In this document: in pieces, positions 19,047 to 28,814 of the stretch
Position numbering within the stretch: position 1 is the first letter of the stretch
How the letters are laid out: every line of letters begins with the position of its first letter
Assembly: GCA_003427395.1 (NCBI GenBank)
Contig: BFEA01000595.1
Coordinates: 770,791 to 803,343, forward strand
Direction of reading: 5' to 3'
Source: Chara braunii
Taxonomy: Eukaryota > Streptophyta > Charophyceae > Charales > Characeae
DNA length: 32,553 bases
Translations under genes and position numbers: made by a program
Notes under the pieces: generated by a model
Database searches by the model: none
Told to the model about the DNA's origin: nothing
The model's input: the letters and a program-made list of their open reading frames with translations, nothing else

Positions 19047-19526
19047 CTTGACTATAGGGCCTTCAATGCCATCACTGTCAAGAATAGAGAGCCCCTACCG
19101 CGCATCGACGACTTGTTAGATAGAGTGCAAGGGTGTCGGTACTTCAGTAAGATAGATCTGAAGTCCGGGTAGCATCATATTGCAATCCGGCCTGAGGATC
19201 AACACAAAACCACAGTTTTTGTGGTGATGCCTTTCGGCCTTTGCAATGCTCCTGCCTTTCAGCACGCTATGAATCGGATCTTTCGTGACTACTTGGACAA
19301 GTTTGTCATCGTGTACCTCGATGACATACTTATCTTTAGTAGAAGTGTGAGTTTGGCCGCAACCGCATCATGTACTTGGGTCATGAGATTTCCGCGGAGG
19401 GTCTGAAGCCCGATGACGCGAAGGTGGGCAGGATTTGTGACTGGCCGCGTCCTCAGTCTGTGACTGAGATGAGGTCTTTCTTAGGTATGACCGGCTACTA
19501 CCGTAACTTTGTGAAGAACCACAACA
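19047..19526 (+). pseudogene. Reverse transcriptase pseudogene, N-terminus and a palm segment deleted
   Basis: RT begins abruptly at [19 protein letters not shown], so roughly the first 120-150 family residues are missing. KIDLKSG is followed by a stop (TAG where GF/Y is usual) and [27 protein letters not shown] (one residue short of the usual APATFQ) leads to the catalytic [14 protein letters not shown] near 19315. The next bases encode [20 protein letters not shown], so about 27 family residues between YLDD and the YLGH block are deleted. The thumb motif MRSFLGMTGYYRNFVKNH ends at 19526, where similarity stops. Confidence 0.92.
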
Positions 19527-20426
19527 TTTGATACAGCAGCGGATGAAGCAAGTTGCAGCAACAAACCAATCAGGCCTAGTCACTGTTTCGGCGCCCACCA
19601 GCGAGGTCCTTACATCTATCGGTAATCCCCTAAGGTCGACGTATGCAGATCGGACTTGCAACAGTAGCCTCCAGTCTAAACAGCTAACAGTAGGTCCCCG
19701 CGGTCTTACGCCCACAACAACCATCCTCCCTGGCTCTTGCTGTCCCGCCTGGCAGGATGAGCGACACTCATGCTAACAAGCATGCTTGTCTCCCTCGCCC
19801 ACTACTGCCTCAACCAACAAGATGGATAGCGTTTTTGGGCCAACACGCAGTCTTCTCGCCTGCAGCTCTTTTGCCGCTGCTTTGTTCTATGGGATGAGCG
19901 CCCTACCAGTCCTCTGTTCAACAGGTGAGATGGGCGGCGCTCCGGCTGAAAAGGCAAGTCTGCATCTCCCGTGGTTCTTCGGCTGCAGCTTCTGTCGGAC
20001 AGGACGAGCGTTGCACCATCCAGTAGGTAAGTTCACAACCTCGTTGTTGGTTTCACAACTTTCGCCTTCCGTGTGAACGACACACCTGCTAGAATGTAGG
20101 TCTCCACCTTCGAGGCTCGTTGCGGTTGGTTCTTCGATCGACGGGATGAGCTGCCTCTCTGTAAGCGGGTAAGTCTCTACGCCTTCACCCTACCTCATGT
20201 TACTCCCATCGATAGGACGTGCAATTTTTGGAATGAATCTCTTGCTAGAATAGGGGTCGGTACATACTATTAGCGAGGTGGGGACGAGCGATTAGTTTGG
20301 CATCATAGTCCGATTGTAGGTTCATCTCGCATCGCCAGTTCTGCCCTGGATACTACATTCGGTTCACCCGCATTTGTCGTTCTACCTCCGGAGCCGATTC
20401 CAACGGTAGGGTGCGGGCGGATCCTT
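19527..20426. other. Gene-free stretch downstream of the truncated retroelement
   Basis: No conserved protein or RNA is recognised. A short word group (GATGAGCGNC, GACGAGCG) recurs near 19757, 19894, 20005 and 20283, which may be traces of a decayed repeat. Frames of 60-100 codons show no family match. Confidence 0.4.
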
Positions 20427-20457
20427 CCCCCCCCCCCCCCCCCCCTCTCTCTCTCTC
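20427..20457. repeat. Poly-C run followed by CT microsatellite
   Basis: Nineteen C (20427-20445) lead directly into CT repeats to about 20457. Such tracts break short-read assemblies, and the adapter junction lies only 100 bases downstream. Confidence 0.95.
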
Positions 20458-20474
20458 ACTCATTCTTTCACTCT

Positions 20475-20673
20475 GCTGATGCCTTCTCCTCGGCTATGTT
20501 GCCACTTTCTCCTGTCCTCTCAATGGAGCACTGACACACACATCCTACTATAAAGCCTGTCTCTTATACACATCTAGATGTGTATAAGAGACAGGNTGAT
20601 GCCTTCTCCTCGNCTATGTTGCCACTTTCTCCTGTCCTCTCAATGGAGCACTGACACACACATCCTACTATAA
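20475..20673. repeat. 77-79 bp duplication flanking an adapter, probably an assembly artefact
   Basis: Bases 20477-20553 and 20597-20673 are the same 77-base sequence offset by exactly 120 bases; the only differences are two N (20596 and 20613) in or next to the second copy. The adapter junction lies between them. This is what results when reads with an untrimmed adapter are used to join two ends carrying the same locus. Confidence 0.95.
20557..20594. other. Nextera transposase mosaic-end junction adapter (contaminant)
   Basis: CTGTCTCTTATACACATCT (20557-20575) is followed immediately by its reverse complement AGATGTGTATAAGAGACAG (20576-20594). This is the 38-base circularisation junction of Nextera mate-pair libraries, two Tn5 mosaic ends head to head. 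It is a laboratory sequence, not part of the genome. Confidence 0.99.
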
Positions 20674-22263
20674 TCCTGTAACACCGGCTGCGCAGAGTGA
20701 TAGCGAACCTCCCGTTAGAATCCGACCAAACACTATGCGCCCCGAGTTTGAGAGAGGCTACTTCCAACGTTAGTATAGGCAAATGAAAAAACAAAACGAA
20801 TCTGTCACAGGAAAACGGCCAAATACATGAAGTCTCGAACTCACTCCTCCCTCGAGCGCAACCCCTATCTGTCAAATCCCAAAACCTACCCCTTAACACT
20901 GAAAACTAACTCCACAGTCTACCTCGCCCCCACCCAAAACATTTGATTCGGCTTTCACCTTGCCGGAATCCGTTAGGGAACGGGAGCATACGACTTTGTT
21001 TTGCTATCTTCTTCTTCCATAGCCCAGGCTTCCCGTGCACACTTTTTCTCACTAAACGCTTCCTACACTAATTCTCCTGCTAATCTAACCTCGGATTCGC
21101 ATTCACCCGGGGTTAAAAACCCCTATCTACCGCCTTCCCCCGTTCGTTTTCACTGAGCAACGAGCGGGGCACACCCTTCGACCTTCACCACGATCACTTT
21201 CTCTCCTACCTCCCGGTCTACTAATCCATTGCCAAAACTAATACTACCATTGAAGTCGCCCGGTCCAAGAACCCCAGGTTTGCATCTTTGTTTGTCGAAA
21301 ACGGCCGAGAAACGGCCAAGTAAAACTAATTTTCACTCCTGTTCGTCTTCCTTCCTGACACTCTCCGCACAATCACTTTCTTATGTAACCCTCATGCTAC
21401 TGATCCTAGCAAAACTAACCTCGCCATTCACCTCGCCCTATCATAAAATTTGGAAACGAGCCTTCATTCGTCCGTTTCCATCGAGGAACGGGTGTGATCT
21501 TCACTTTCTGCTTCCATTCACTCCTGCCTACTTCCGCCATAGCCCGCCCCCCTTCTCTGCATGCACATGGCACAACCCGCGTCTAGATGCATCCCGTTTT
21601 CTTTTTCCTTCCCTACGCTGCCCGCCCCTTGTCCTCTGCACCAACTGTGAGCTAACTCAGACACCACAAAGGGATGTCTCTTGGTATAGACAATAGGACG
21701 GAGGTCTTCGGAAGCCGACGTCCGCTAAGGAGTGCATAGCATCACGCGTGTTGAGCCGATCAGCCTTGGATTGAGCAGCACCAAAGTGCAAGACCTATAC
21801 ACGATCGCCAGGGCGATTCCAGCACTTCAGTGAGTAAGGGGGCGCGGGCCCCCTTGCGAAACCTGCAGCTTGGACTAAGTGAAGCGGTCCTGGTGCAGAT
21901 CTTGGTGGTAGTAGCAAATATTCAAATGAGAACTTAGAAGGCCGCAGTGCAGATAGGTCCCATGTGAACTGCTGCCTGGACAGCTTGTCGCACAGGCAAC
22001 ACTGCGGTTGCCTCCCAGTTGTGCCTACAGGGCCCAAGGCATAGCCCACCACCTGACGGAACCCAGTGAGCATGTTCACACTCAACCTCTCATAGCGAGG
22101 CTAGTGTGCTCACTATGGGCTCCCTGCCGCTGATATTCAATGAATACGCTGGAACGCGGAGTTCAATTCCGTGGTTAGGTTCCAGCTGCATCAGGGGGCT
22201 GGGGCGCTGCAGGGAGGGGGTTGTCGGGGGTGTGGGACGGGCCGTGAGCGCGGAGGTAACAGG
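20674..22263. other. Gene-free stretch
   Basis: C-rich sequence without recognisable domains. AAAACGGCC words recur near 20813 and 21299, and CCATAGCCC near 21018 and 21537, hinting at an old duplication I cannot align convincingly. A 155-codon plus-strand frame (21229-21696) shows no family pattern. GCGGAGTTCAATTCCGTG near 22156 is weakly B-box-like, without an A box. Confidence 0.4.
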
Positions 22264-22284
22264 AAAAAAAAAAAAAAAAAAAAA
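22264..22284. repeat. Poly-A tract (21 nt)
   Basis: Twenty-one A followed by further A-rich sequence to about 22330. It could be a retroposon tail; nothing upstream is recognisable. Confidence 0.9.
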
Positions 22285-22656
22285 CTAGAAATGACAAAGA
22301 AAAAAAATATGAAAAAAAGGACAAAAAACAGGCCCTCCCTCCTCCATCACCAGTGGAGGTCCGCATAAGAGGGCCCTGCGTTATTGAACAGCACGCATAA
22401 ACGCGTGTGTCGTTGGACACTGTGGAACCAGCGGTCGAACGACGTTCAATTTTTTTTTGCGTGGCGTTCTGAAGAATTTGAACGCCGTTCAAAGAAATGA
22501 ACGGGGTTCTTTAAGGGCTTGGGACTCTCACGAGCGTCCCGTGCACAGGGCGTGGAGGGGGCAAGGGACGGAGCACAGGCCGACGACGACACGACACCCC
22601 CGGGAGAGATGGCTTCACAGAGGCATGACAGGTTGGACAGCAGGCGAGTGCAACTT
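22285..22656. other. Gene-free stretch with a perfect palindrome
   Basis: TTGAACG-C-CGTTCAA at 22478-22492 is a perfect inverted repeat, and related GAACG/CGTTC words cluster from 22437 to 22510. No gene is recognised. Confidence 0.4.
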
Positions 22657-22768
22657 CTTTTGCGTGGCTGCCATATCACTTGGGAGTTGTCACGCAGCTG
22701 CAATGGTCTCCTCTTTTGCGTGGCCGCCATATCACTTGGGAGTTGTCACGCAGCTGCAATGGTCTCCT
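22657..22768. repeat. 56-bp tandem duplication
   Basis: Copies 22657-22712 and 22713-22768 (CTTTTGCGTGGCYGCCATAT...) differ at one base. Frames of up to 195 codons cross it without family similarity. The near-identity suggests a recent duplication or an assembly artefact. Confidence 0.93.
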
Positions 22769-24080
22769 CCATGTCCCCAGTTGTTGGCCCGCCCAATCTC
22801 GCATCGAGGCCCAACGACCGCCCCGTCTGTATGTCCTCCAGTCCGAGACAACTTCGAACATTCGTGCTTTCAACGTTGCCCGTCGTGGGCAACATCACAT
22901 CGTGCAACACTCAACAGCGCCCCGTCTATCACTCCCCAACTATGGCTTGACAACCGACTCTGCGAGCAACTTTGCAAGCTCTCGCACACCAATTACCACC
23001 TTATCCTCGCTCGTTCCCTCTTTGTGACCATGACATTGGCTTAGCGAGACAGTGTTTGACGCTAAGAACGTAGAGCTTGCAGGTCTCTCTTGATTGACTC
23101 AAGTTACTCTCTTTTCTCTAGTTCATCTGCTTTGCTAATACCTCACACTGCCTATCTACTCTTTCACCTCTCCGCAGACTGTAACCGTTGTCAGTGCAAA
23201 TACCCTTACAAGGGTATCCGCCCTGTTTTTTTCAAGTAACAGAAACAAGTTTTGGTTCGAAACATTGAATTGAAAGTAGGGTGCGTCGTGTGAGATGCGA
23301 CCGATTTTATCTTCGGAATAATTGGGTATTCAGAGGAAGAATAGGGAGTGCATGGGCGCACGGATTTGAGGCCGCATGATTTTTCTTGTTGATATTACAA
23401 AACCAACACAGTTTGTCGGCCAACTTCTCGTATTTGATTAAACTAGGATTAAGGATTATTCCTTTGGTTGATACGCCTGTTTGCAGGGCGTGTACATACA
23501 TGGAGCCGGTATTGCCACAACAGTCGTCATGTTTCACTACCGGTCCCTTGAATTTTTAGAGGCGATTATTTTATTTTATTTTGAAAGGACTTTGGGGTCT
23601 GCATAGTGTGTAGTACAATAAGGCATTTTGTGGTGTTTGTGCGCCGGTAGGAATTCCTCACAGCCTCGACAAGGGCATCCGTAAACGGAGTTACCGTAGA
23701 CAAAGTTTGAGTCTTCGCCGCAAAAACGGTAAAGGCGCAACTTTGACATAGGGAATGGTGCGTACGGCGCTCGTGGATATTGAACGGTAGGCCAAGGTGT
23801 GACTTTGGGGCACTTTGGTGAGACCGCACAGTGTGCGGAACCTGTTCATATGGGTTTTCACAAGTGTTAGTAACAACCTTGGCCATATCACTATTGGTTA
23901 TGGTGTTGCGGCAGATACAGTGATTGAGGCTGATAGGCCGCGACGAAAGCGAGGTGGAGGAGCTTCAAGGAGCCAAGGGCTTGGGGGTTTGGCAGGACCA
24001 TCGCCCTCAGTTTTGTTGCCGGCCCCAGCTTCAGGGCCGACTGGTGGAACAAAGGTATGCCGATAGTCCCAAATCTTTCC
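22769..24080. other. Gene-free stretch
   Basis: No conserved gene is recognised. A small hairpin ATACCCT-TACA-AGGGTAT lies at 23200-23217. A 106-codon minus-strand frame (23566-23886) has no motif I know. Confidence 0.4.
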
Positions 24081-24115
24081 TTTTTTTTTATTATTATTAT
24101 TATTATTACTATTAT

Positions 24116-24160
<45 letters not shown>

Positions 24161-24162
24161 TT
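24081..24162. repeat. (ATT)n microsatellite
   Basis: A T-run followed by TTA/ATT triplets, with one short interruption (CTATTATAG) near 24110. It lies directly upstream of the composite tRNA-U6 repeat and could be the tail of an earlier copy. Confidence 0.97.
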
Positions 24163-24374
24163 GTAGCTCCACTCCTTTGGGGCGCGGTACCGATGTTGGA
24201 ACGGGACCGGGCATGGTACCAACAGGCGTAGCTCAGCTGGTACACCCATGAACTACTGAAATAGAGATCCAAGTTCGAAACCAGATGCAATCATATGGCC
24301 AGATTAAAATCATTCGGAACTTCCTGGGACCGGTCGGTTCCTCCATGATATCTCGGGGACGCGACCCTGGCCTT

Positions 24375-24411
24375 GTCCTTCGGGACATCTGTTAAAATTA
24401 GGACGATATAG
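24375..24411 (+). pseudogene. U6 snRNA 5' part (first unit)
   Basis: GTCCTTCGGGACATC followed by TGTTAAAATTAGGACGATA matches the U6 5' stem-loop and following bases (about positions 1-38). The stem-loop is one base pair shorter than standard U6 but still fully paired. Similarity ends at GATATAGG, before the AGC triad. Confidence 0.85.
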
Positions 24412-24597
24412 GCGGGACTGGTACGAACCCAGCGTTTGGTTTCGAGAGTGGTATGCTCAGTTGGTACAACCACAAATTGTTGAAATATAGACATGTGTTC
24501 GAACCCCACTAAAAGCAGAGATGAGTAGAATTTTGCAATTCTTCCTTACTTTGGGCCGGTCAGTTCAATGATGGCGTTTCCCTATGGCGCCGGTATA

Positions 24598-24680
24598 GTC
24601 CTTCGGGACATCCGTTAAATCGGAACGATACGAAGAAGATTAGGGTAGCCCCAGCGCAAGGGGGAGACGTAAAAATAAGG
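24598..24680 (+). pseudogene. Near full-length degenerate U6 snRNA (second unit)
   Basis: From GTCCTTCGGGACATCCG through GGAACGATAC, AAGAAGATTAG, GCCCCAGCGCAAGG and GGAGACGTAAAAATAAGG, the sequence follows U6 from its first base to about position 90. The ACAGAGA box is altered (ACGAAGA) and the catalytic triad region TTAGCATGG reads TTAGGGTAG, so it could not act in splicing. It shares the shortened 5' stem-loop with the first unit, which shows a common source. Confidence 0.87.
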
Positions 24681-24716
24681 AGAAAGTTTTATTTATTTAT
24701 TTATTCATTTATTTTT

Positions 24717-26490
24717 GTTCCGAGTGTATATACGCTTCGTGGGTTAGAATGTTGTGGGATCGCATAACGCGATCCGGTTGACGTCAACAGCAAAGCAGGG
24801 AACAGAGGAGAAAAGAATGAGAAGGAAGAGTAGTAAACTTGCCCGTTTCTTAGTGAAAACGAGCGAGCGAGGTTTTTAATCGGGTTTTTTTTGGCATTAC
24901 GAGTCGAATGGCAATGCCTGTTTCGACTCTCAGGTCTACTATTAGTTGCTTCGATGATAGGAAGCTTGGTGGGAACTAGCCTTGATATGATCGGAGAGGC
25001 TTCGAACTATCCCTTTAAACCACCACTTCACACAAAGCTAAATTGAGGAACCAAAAGTCGCACGTTTTCGAGCCTCACTACTACAGTAACAGGCTGAAAA
25101 GAGAAATCTCAGGGTACTGGCAGGCGTATTCCACGTTCTCAAGAAAGGCCCTCACTGAGGGCATACTCACACTAGTACTGTCGAGACAGTATCTGACCTC
25201 TATCATGGCCATATCTTTCATTCCTTTTTATTTTTTTTATTTTTTCCCCTATTTACATTCTTGGGAATGCCCTCACTCAAGGCATACTCACATTACTACG
25301 TCTGAGAATGTCTCGGATGGATGTTACGTCCCAATCTGTATTTGCTTTCCTTTTTTTTTTTTGGGTTTGTTTCTTTCTAAGATTAGCGCCTTGCCAGCAA
25401 GGCAGGACGTTTGCCCGGACTGCCCAATTTTTTCTCATTTGTCGTCTTTTATTTTCCCAATCTCGCTTTCAATCTTGTCTTTTTGGGCCCACCAGCCTTT
25501 TCCCTCCGAACCTGTGCCATGCCGGAGCACTGTTCATCTTGCCACGGTTGTAGTGTACTGCGTTTTGGTGAATAGTAGGGGTATTTGAACTGGTGGTTTA
25601 ACGATGGCGAGCAAAAGGGAGCTCGATCCTGGGATCTTGTTCCCTCTGACAAATAGCCTAGCGTTAGTTTGGTGGTTCGGGTTTTAAGAGAGGGAATGAG
25701 ACGATGGTGAAAGGCAATGGAAGAAAAGTAGCTCGAGGAGGAAGGGGTGCGTGGCACAAGAGGGCTTGGCAACGGTGAGGAATGCACGTTGTATCTTCCC
25801 ATGTTTTAGTGGAATATTCATTCTTATTTTGCACGTATGATGAGGGGGCGATCGACCGGCTCCTCGAGCTCGTCATCATACAGTTCGTTACACCGTTTGC
25901 AATCTTCTCCCCGCTGCTACTCCCTGGTGACTTTGGACGATCTTGGTCGTGACTACGGGCAGGTGCGATCACGCATTGAGGCTGTGCCTGCTGCAAAGAG
26001 AGAGGGAGAGAGAGAGAAAGAGAGAATTCACGAGAAAAAGGTGAGCGCAGCAAAACGAGGAGAGTGAAGGAGCACTCACCTGCCGATGTGGGATGGACTG
26101 AAAGTCGTGCTGAGGTGCCAACTTGCGCATGTTCGTGAAAAGAGGAAGTGGGAGTTTAAGCACCGGGAGGAAAAGGAGGTGACACTCATATGTTGGTGAC
26201 GATGTCCTTTCCCAGGTTCTAGCGGAAAATTCATTCCGATTTCACTCATTCCATCGATGGAAGTAGCCTCTCTCTATCTCTTTACGCGCATGGTTGGAGA
26301 CTGATAGATTCATTCCCATCTTGCTCATCCTATGGACGAAAATCTCCCTCAATCTTGTGCGTGCACGGGGCGATATTTGCACTTGACAACTCCTTGGTCC
26401 ATATTCACATTGGGTTCTCTTTCATTTTGTATTTGTCTGTTGCGGTGTATCTTCCTACGTTCTTGTGGAAGATTCCTTTTCATTTTGTAC
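24717..26490. other. Gene-free stretch with palindromes and a diverged duplication
   Basis: A nested palindrome GAGTCGAA..GGCAATGCC..TTCGACTC lies at 24901-24929. Related ~100-base segments begin near 25148 (GGCCCTCACTGAGGGCATAC) and 25267 (TGCCCTCACTCAAGGCATAC), each followed by CTCACA and a second stem. GCCTTGC-CA-GCAAGGC lies near 25389. A 181-codon plus-strand frame (25043-25588) crosses these and is Phe/Ser-rich; I do not regard it as a gene. Confidence 0.4.
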
Positions 26491-26495
26491 ATTGG

Positions 26496-26560
26496 TAGGC
26501 TGCTCAGGTGATGCACATATAAAAATGTTGAATTACAGATGTGAGTTTGAATCCAGCGGT
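26496..26560 (+). mobile_element. tRNA-derived SINE-like head
   Basis: GCTGCTCAGGTGATGC (A-box region, 26499-26514) and GAGTTTGAATCC (B box, 26543-26554) have the same spacing as in the 24.2-24.5 kb units. The downstream body does not show U6 similarity. Confidence 0.55.
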
Positions 26561-27673
26561 GACCAACATAAAATAGTTTTGATTTACGAATGATTCGACG
26601 ACATGCTGATGTCGTTCGATCTCGCATGGGCCAGATAATGGTCGTGCCTGCGGTGGGGCCAGGCACATTGAAGAAGTAACAGGCAGACTCGTGCGATGGA
26701 GGAGTAGAGCTTACCTTTTTCATCCGGTGGTCGTCGCTACTGACCAAATCCAGTTGTTAGTACGATCAGATACCGACTCGCAAGGAGAAAAAAGGAGGGA
26801 AACTATGTTGTTTCTTTTCTTTTTTTTACTACTGCTTTTGTTTTGCGTTGTTGTGTCGATGTGTTTCGCGCTATGTATCGTTGAGTGCGACACTGTGGCA
26901 TTTGTGTTTGGTGTTGTGCACTGCCATGGTACCTTGCCATTGCGCACAATATTTTTTTGTCCAGTTTTGTAGCATTCTGCTTGCATTTTTAAGAGAGCAC
27001 AGGGGGTGTGCTCTATGTGAGCACAACCTTTCTAGGCTGCATAGCGACAGTTTGGTCAGGGAGAACGACACTCGATTTGAGGGGGTGATCAAACTTTGCA
27101 AGGGGTTTGTTGTTGCAGCTTGGAGGCTCGGAAAAGGACCACTGCTCCGCATTTTGACCATGGTGCAACCTCCTTACAACACTTTTGGCCACCATTGCGA
27201 GACCCTCAAGGTTTCAAGGCCCTCTTTGAGCGCAACTCTTTTGAATCTGAGTGACTTAATGTCTCATCTTTTGTCCTATTTACACGTAGTCTAATCTATT
27301 GGTTACGAGAGGAAGGCGGTAGGTGGGATTGGAAATCTGTAATCAGTGGGAAGGCCGCTATGGGAAGTTCGCCCCATAGATTGGGGGAGCTCTATCGGAA
27401 ACTAGGCGAGGCAGGGAATCTTCAGGTATAACTTTTTTTTCCTTTGTGAGCCCACTATGCCCCTACTACTACATCTGTTTAGTTTGTCTGAGAGGTATGC
27501 ATGCGTTCCCCCATGATTCTTATTTCTTGTCAGAACTTAATCAGATCAACTGAAAGGAATGCATGCGTGAATCTCAATTTTCTTTTGTGATTGAGATCAG
27601 ACTAAGGGATGAATTGGGGGAAGGTGGGAGAAATGAAGTATTCATGTGTCTGACAAGTTCAACCAAAGACTGG
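26561..27673. other. Gene-free stretch
   Basis: AGAGCACA-GGGGG-TGTGCTCT (26994-27014) is a perfect 8-bp hairpin. A 148-codon plus-strand frame (26848-27294) is Cys/Leu-rich at its start but matches no family I know. Nothing else is recognised. Confidence 0.4.
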
Positions 27674-28814
27674 CATTGTTTCTAAGCAGAATGACCTAGT
27701 GCTATGTTTCTTACTTGTTTCTAAGCAGAATGGTTTGGTTGCTATGACACGCTGTTAATGGAAGGCCCAAAATTCGGGGTTTTTCGCCGCATCACTACAA
27801 GCAATGTCGTCGAAACTTTTGTAAACGAACTATGCGGGCTTACAATACAAACACCAAAAAAACAAACAGGCAAAAGAAAAAAAAAAAAAATTGAACATCA
27901 TTATAAAACCCTATTCGAAGTAGCTTTCAAAGTTCGCCAAAACGTTTCTCGAATTCGGTGTTTTTGCTAACTTTTTCGTTACTCATCCAAATACGCCGAA
28001 ACTGAACACAGATATACCCTAAAGCTTATACATATCTGACAAAAAAAGCAAAATAAAAAAAAGCAAAAATTCAGGGAAATATGGTAGTTTCGGTGAAAAT
28101 TTTATCGAAAATGACACCACCTATTAACCACGAGTGGTTGCTATGTTTCTTTGACAACCAGACAATTTTTCTAAGATGAATGGTCTGGTTGTTGTTTTTA
28201 TGGAGATGCTTGAACTTTAGGGTCGGGCATTGTTTCTAAGATGAATGGTCTGGTCGTTGTTTGTTTTTGTGTGGTTTCTGAACAGGCTTTGGGCATTGTT
28301 TCTAAGATGAATGACCCAGGGTACTCTGCTTTTTTTTGTACTAAGAAAAAATGGGTTGAACATTGTTTCTAAGATGAATGACTCAACTCTTTGCGTGTTT
28401 TTTCTGATGGAGGTTCATTCCAAAAGGCGTAGCAGTCTGAGGCTACACACACCTAATGGGAACTAAGAATAGGGTTTTTACATTTTTATATATATGTATA
28501 TATATATGAACAAGGCTTGAACATGGGTTGTAAGATGAATGGTCTAACAAGAGAGAATGATTAAGAGTTATAACTGAAGGTAACCTGGGCCTACTGAGCA
28601 TTTTTTTAAAGATGAATGGCTCAGTCGTACCCCCACTTTGAACATTAAGCTCAGATATATCTTGGCTATTAAAAAGTTCAGGGATGATTAGACATTCGTT
28701 CTTACGATGAATGATTTAGTTATATGCCCAATGAAGATTGTAGTAGTTGTTCAACCTGTTCGTGTATAACTAAGGCAAAGGGTTGGCCATTATTTCTAAG
28801 ATGAATGATCTAAC
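27674..28814 (+). repeat. Array of ten conserved ~26-bp cores in diverged spacers
   Basis: Cores close to CATTGTTTCTAAGATGAATG followed by RYCYRR start near 27674, 27712, 28163, 28229, 28294, 28361, 28522, 28599, 28693 and 28788. AAGATGAATG is nearly invariant in the last eight; the first two read AAGCAGAATG. Spacers of about 35-135 bases are hardly alignable apart from a TTGAAC or GGGC lead-in. The gap between the second and third cores is caused by a 389-bp insertion. Confidence 0.85.
27747..28135. mobile_element. 389-bp MITE-like insertion with 10-bp target-site duplication
   Basis: GGTTGCTATG occurs at 27737-27746 and again at 28136-28145. The ends are imperfect terminal inverted repeats: left ACACGCTGTTAATGGAAGG, right (reverse complement) ACTCGTGGTTAATAGGTGG, about 14 of 19 matching. 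Removing the insertion gives ...GCTATGTTTCTTTG, which matches the empty neighbouring repeat unit GCTATGTTTCTTAC at 27701. There is no coding capacity. A 9-11 bp duplication suits Mutator-like elements, but the superfamily is inferred. Confidence 0.75.

Larger units (their letters stand above)
16469..19526 (+). mobile_element. Internally deleted Ty3/gypsy element
   Basis: Plus-strand gag with zinc knuckle, protease and part of RT are recognisable in order over 3 kb, then similarity stops at about 19526. RNase H and integrase are absent. The proteins differ clearly from the minus-strand chromovirus at 2.5-8.5 kb (different gag, different RT block wording), so this is a separate family. Two internal deletions within the protease-RT region plus stops and frameshifts make it non-autonomous. 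LTRs and primer site were not identified. Confidence 0.92.
24215..24716 (+). mobile_element. Tandem dimer of a tRNA-U6 composite SINE-like repeat
   Basis: Unit 1 has a perfect A box, TAGCTCAGCTGG (24229-24240), and a B box, AGTTCGAAACC (24272-24282), then about 92 bases of body and a U6-like tail from 24375. Unit 2 has TGCTCAGTTGG (24454-24464) and TGTTCGAACCCC (24496-24507), about 91 bases of body and a U6-like tail from 24598. Heads and tails repeat at about 223-224 bases. The bodies share CCGGTCRGTTC just ahead of the U6 part. The second unit ends in a TTTA-rich microsatellite (24687-24716), as many SINEs do. Internal boxes could give pol III transcription in the family; I cannot show activity here. 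Confidence 0.8.

Noticed and set aside
20564-20899. 111-codon minus-strand frame containing unknown residues
   Set aside because: It reads through the Nextera adapter and the N bases, so it is artificial.
22457-23044. 195-codon plus-strand frame with an internal protein repeat
   Set aside because: The repeat is the 56-bp DNA doublet; no family similarity, and the overlapping frames are equally open.
24375-24680. Functional U6 snRNA gene
   Set aside because: The ACAGAGA box and catalytic triad are altered in the fuller copy, the other copy is truncated, and no plant-type upstream U6 promoter elements were seen.
25043-25588. 181-codon plus-strand frame with hydrophobic stretches resembling membrane segments
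   Set aside because: Hydrophobic runs come from T-rich tracts (poly-Phe); no conserved motif or plausible gene structure.
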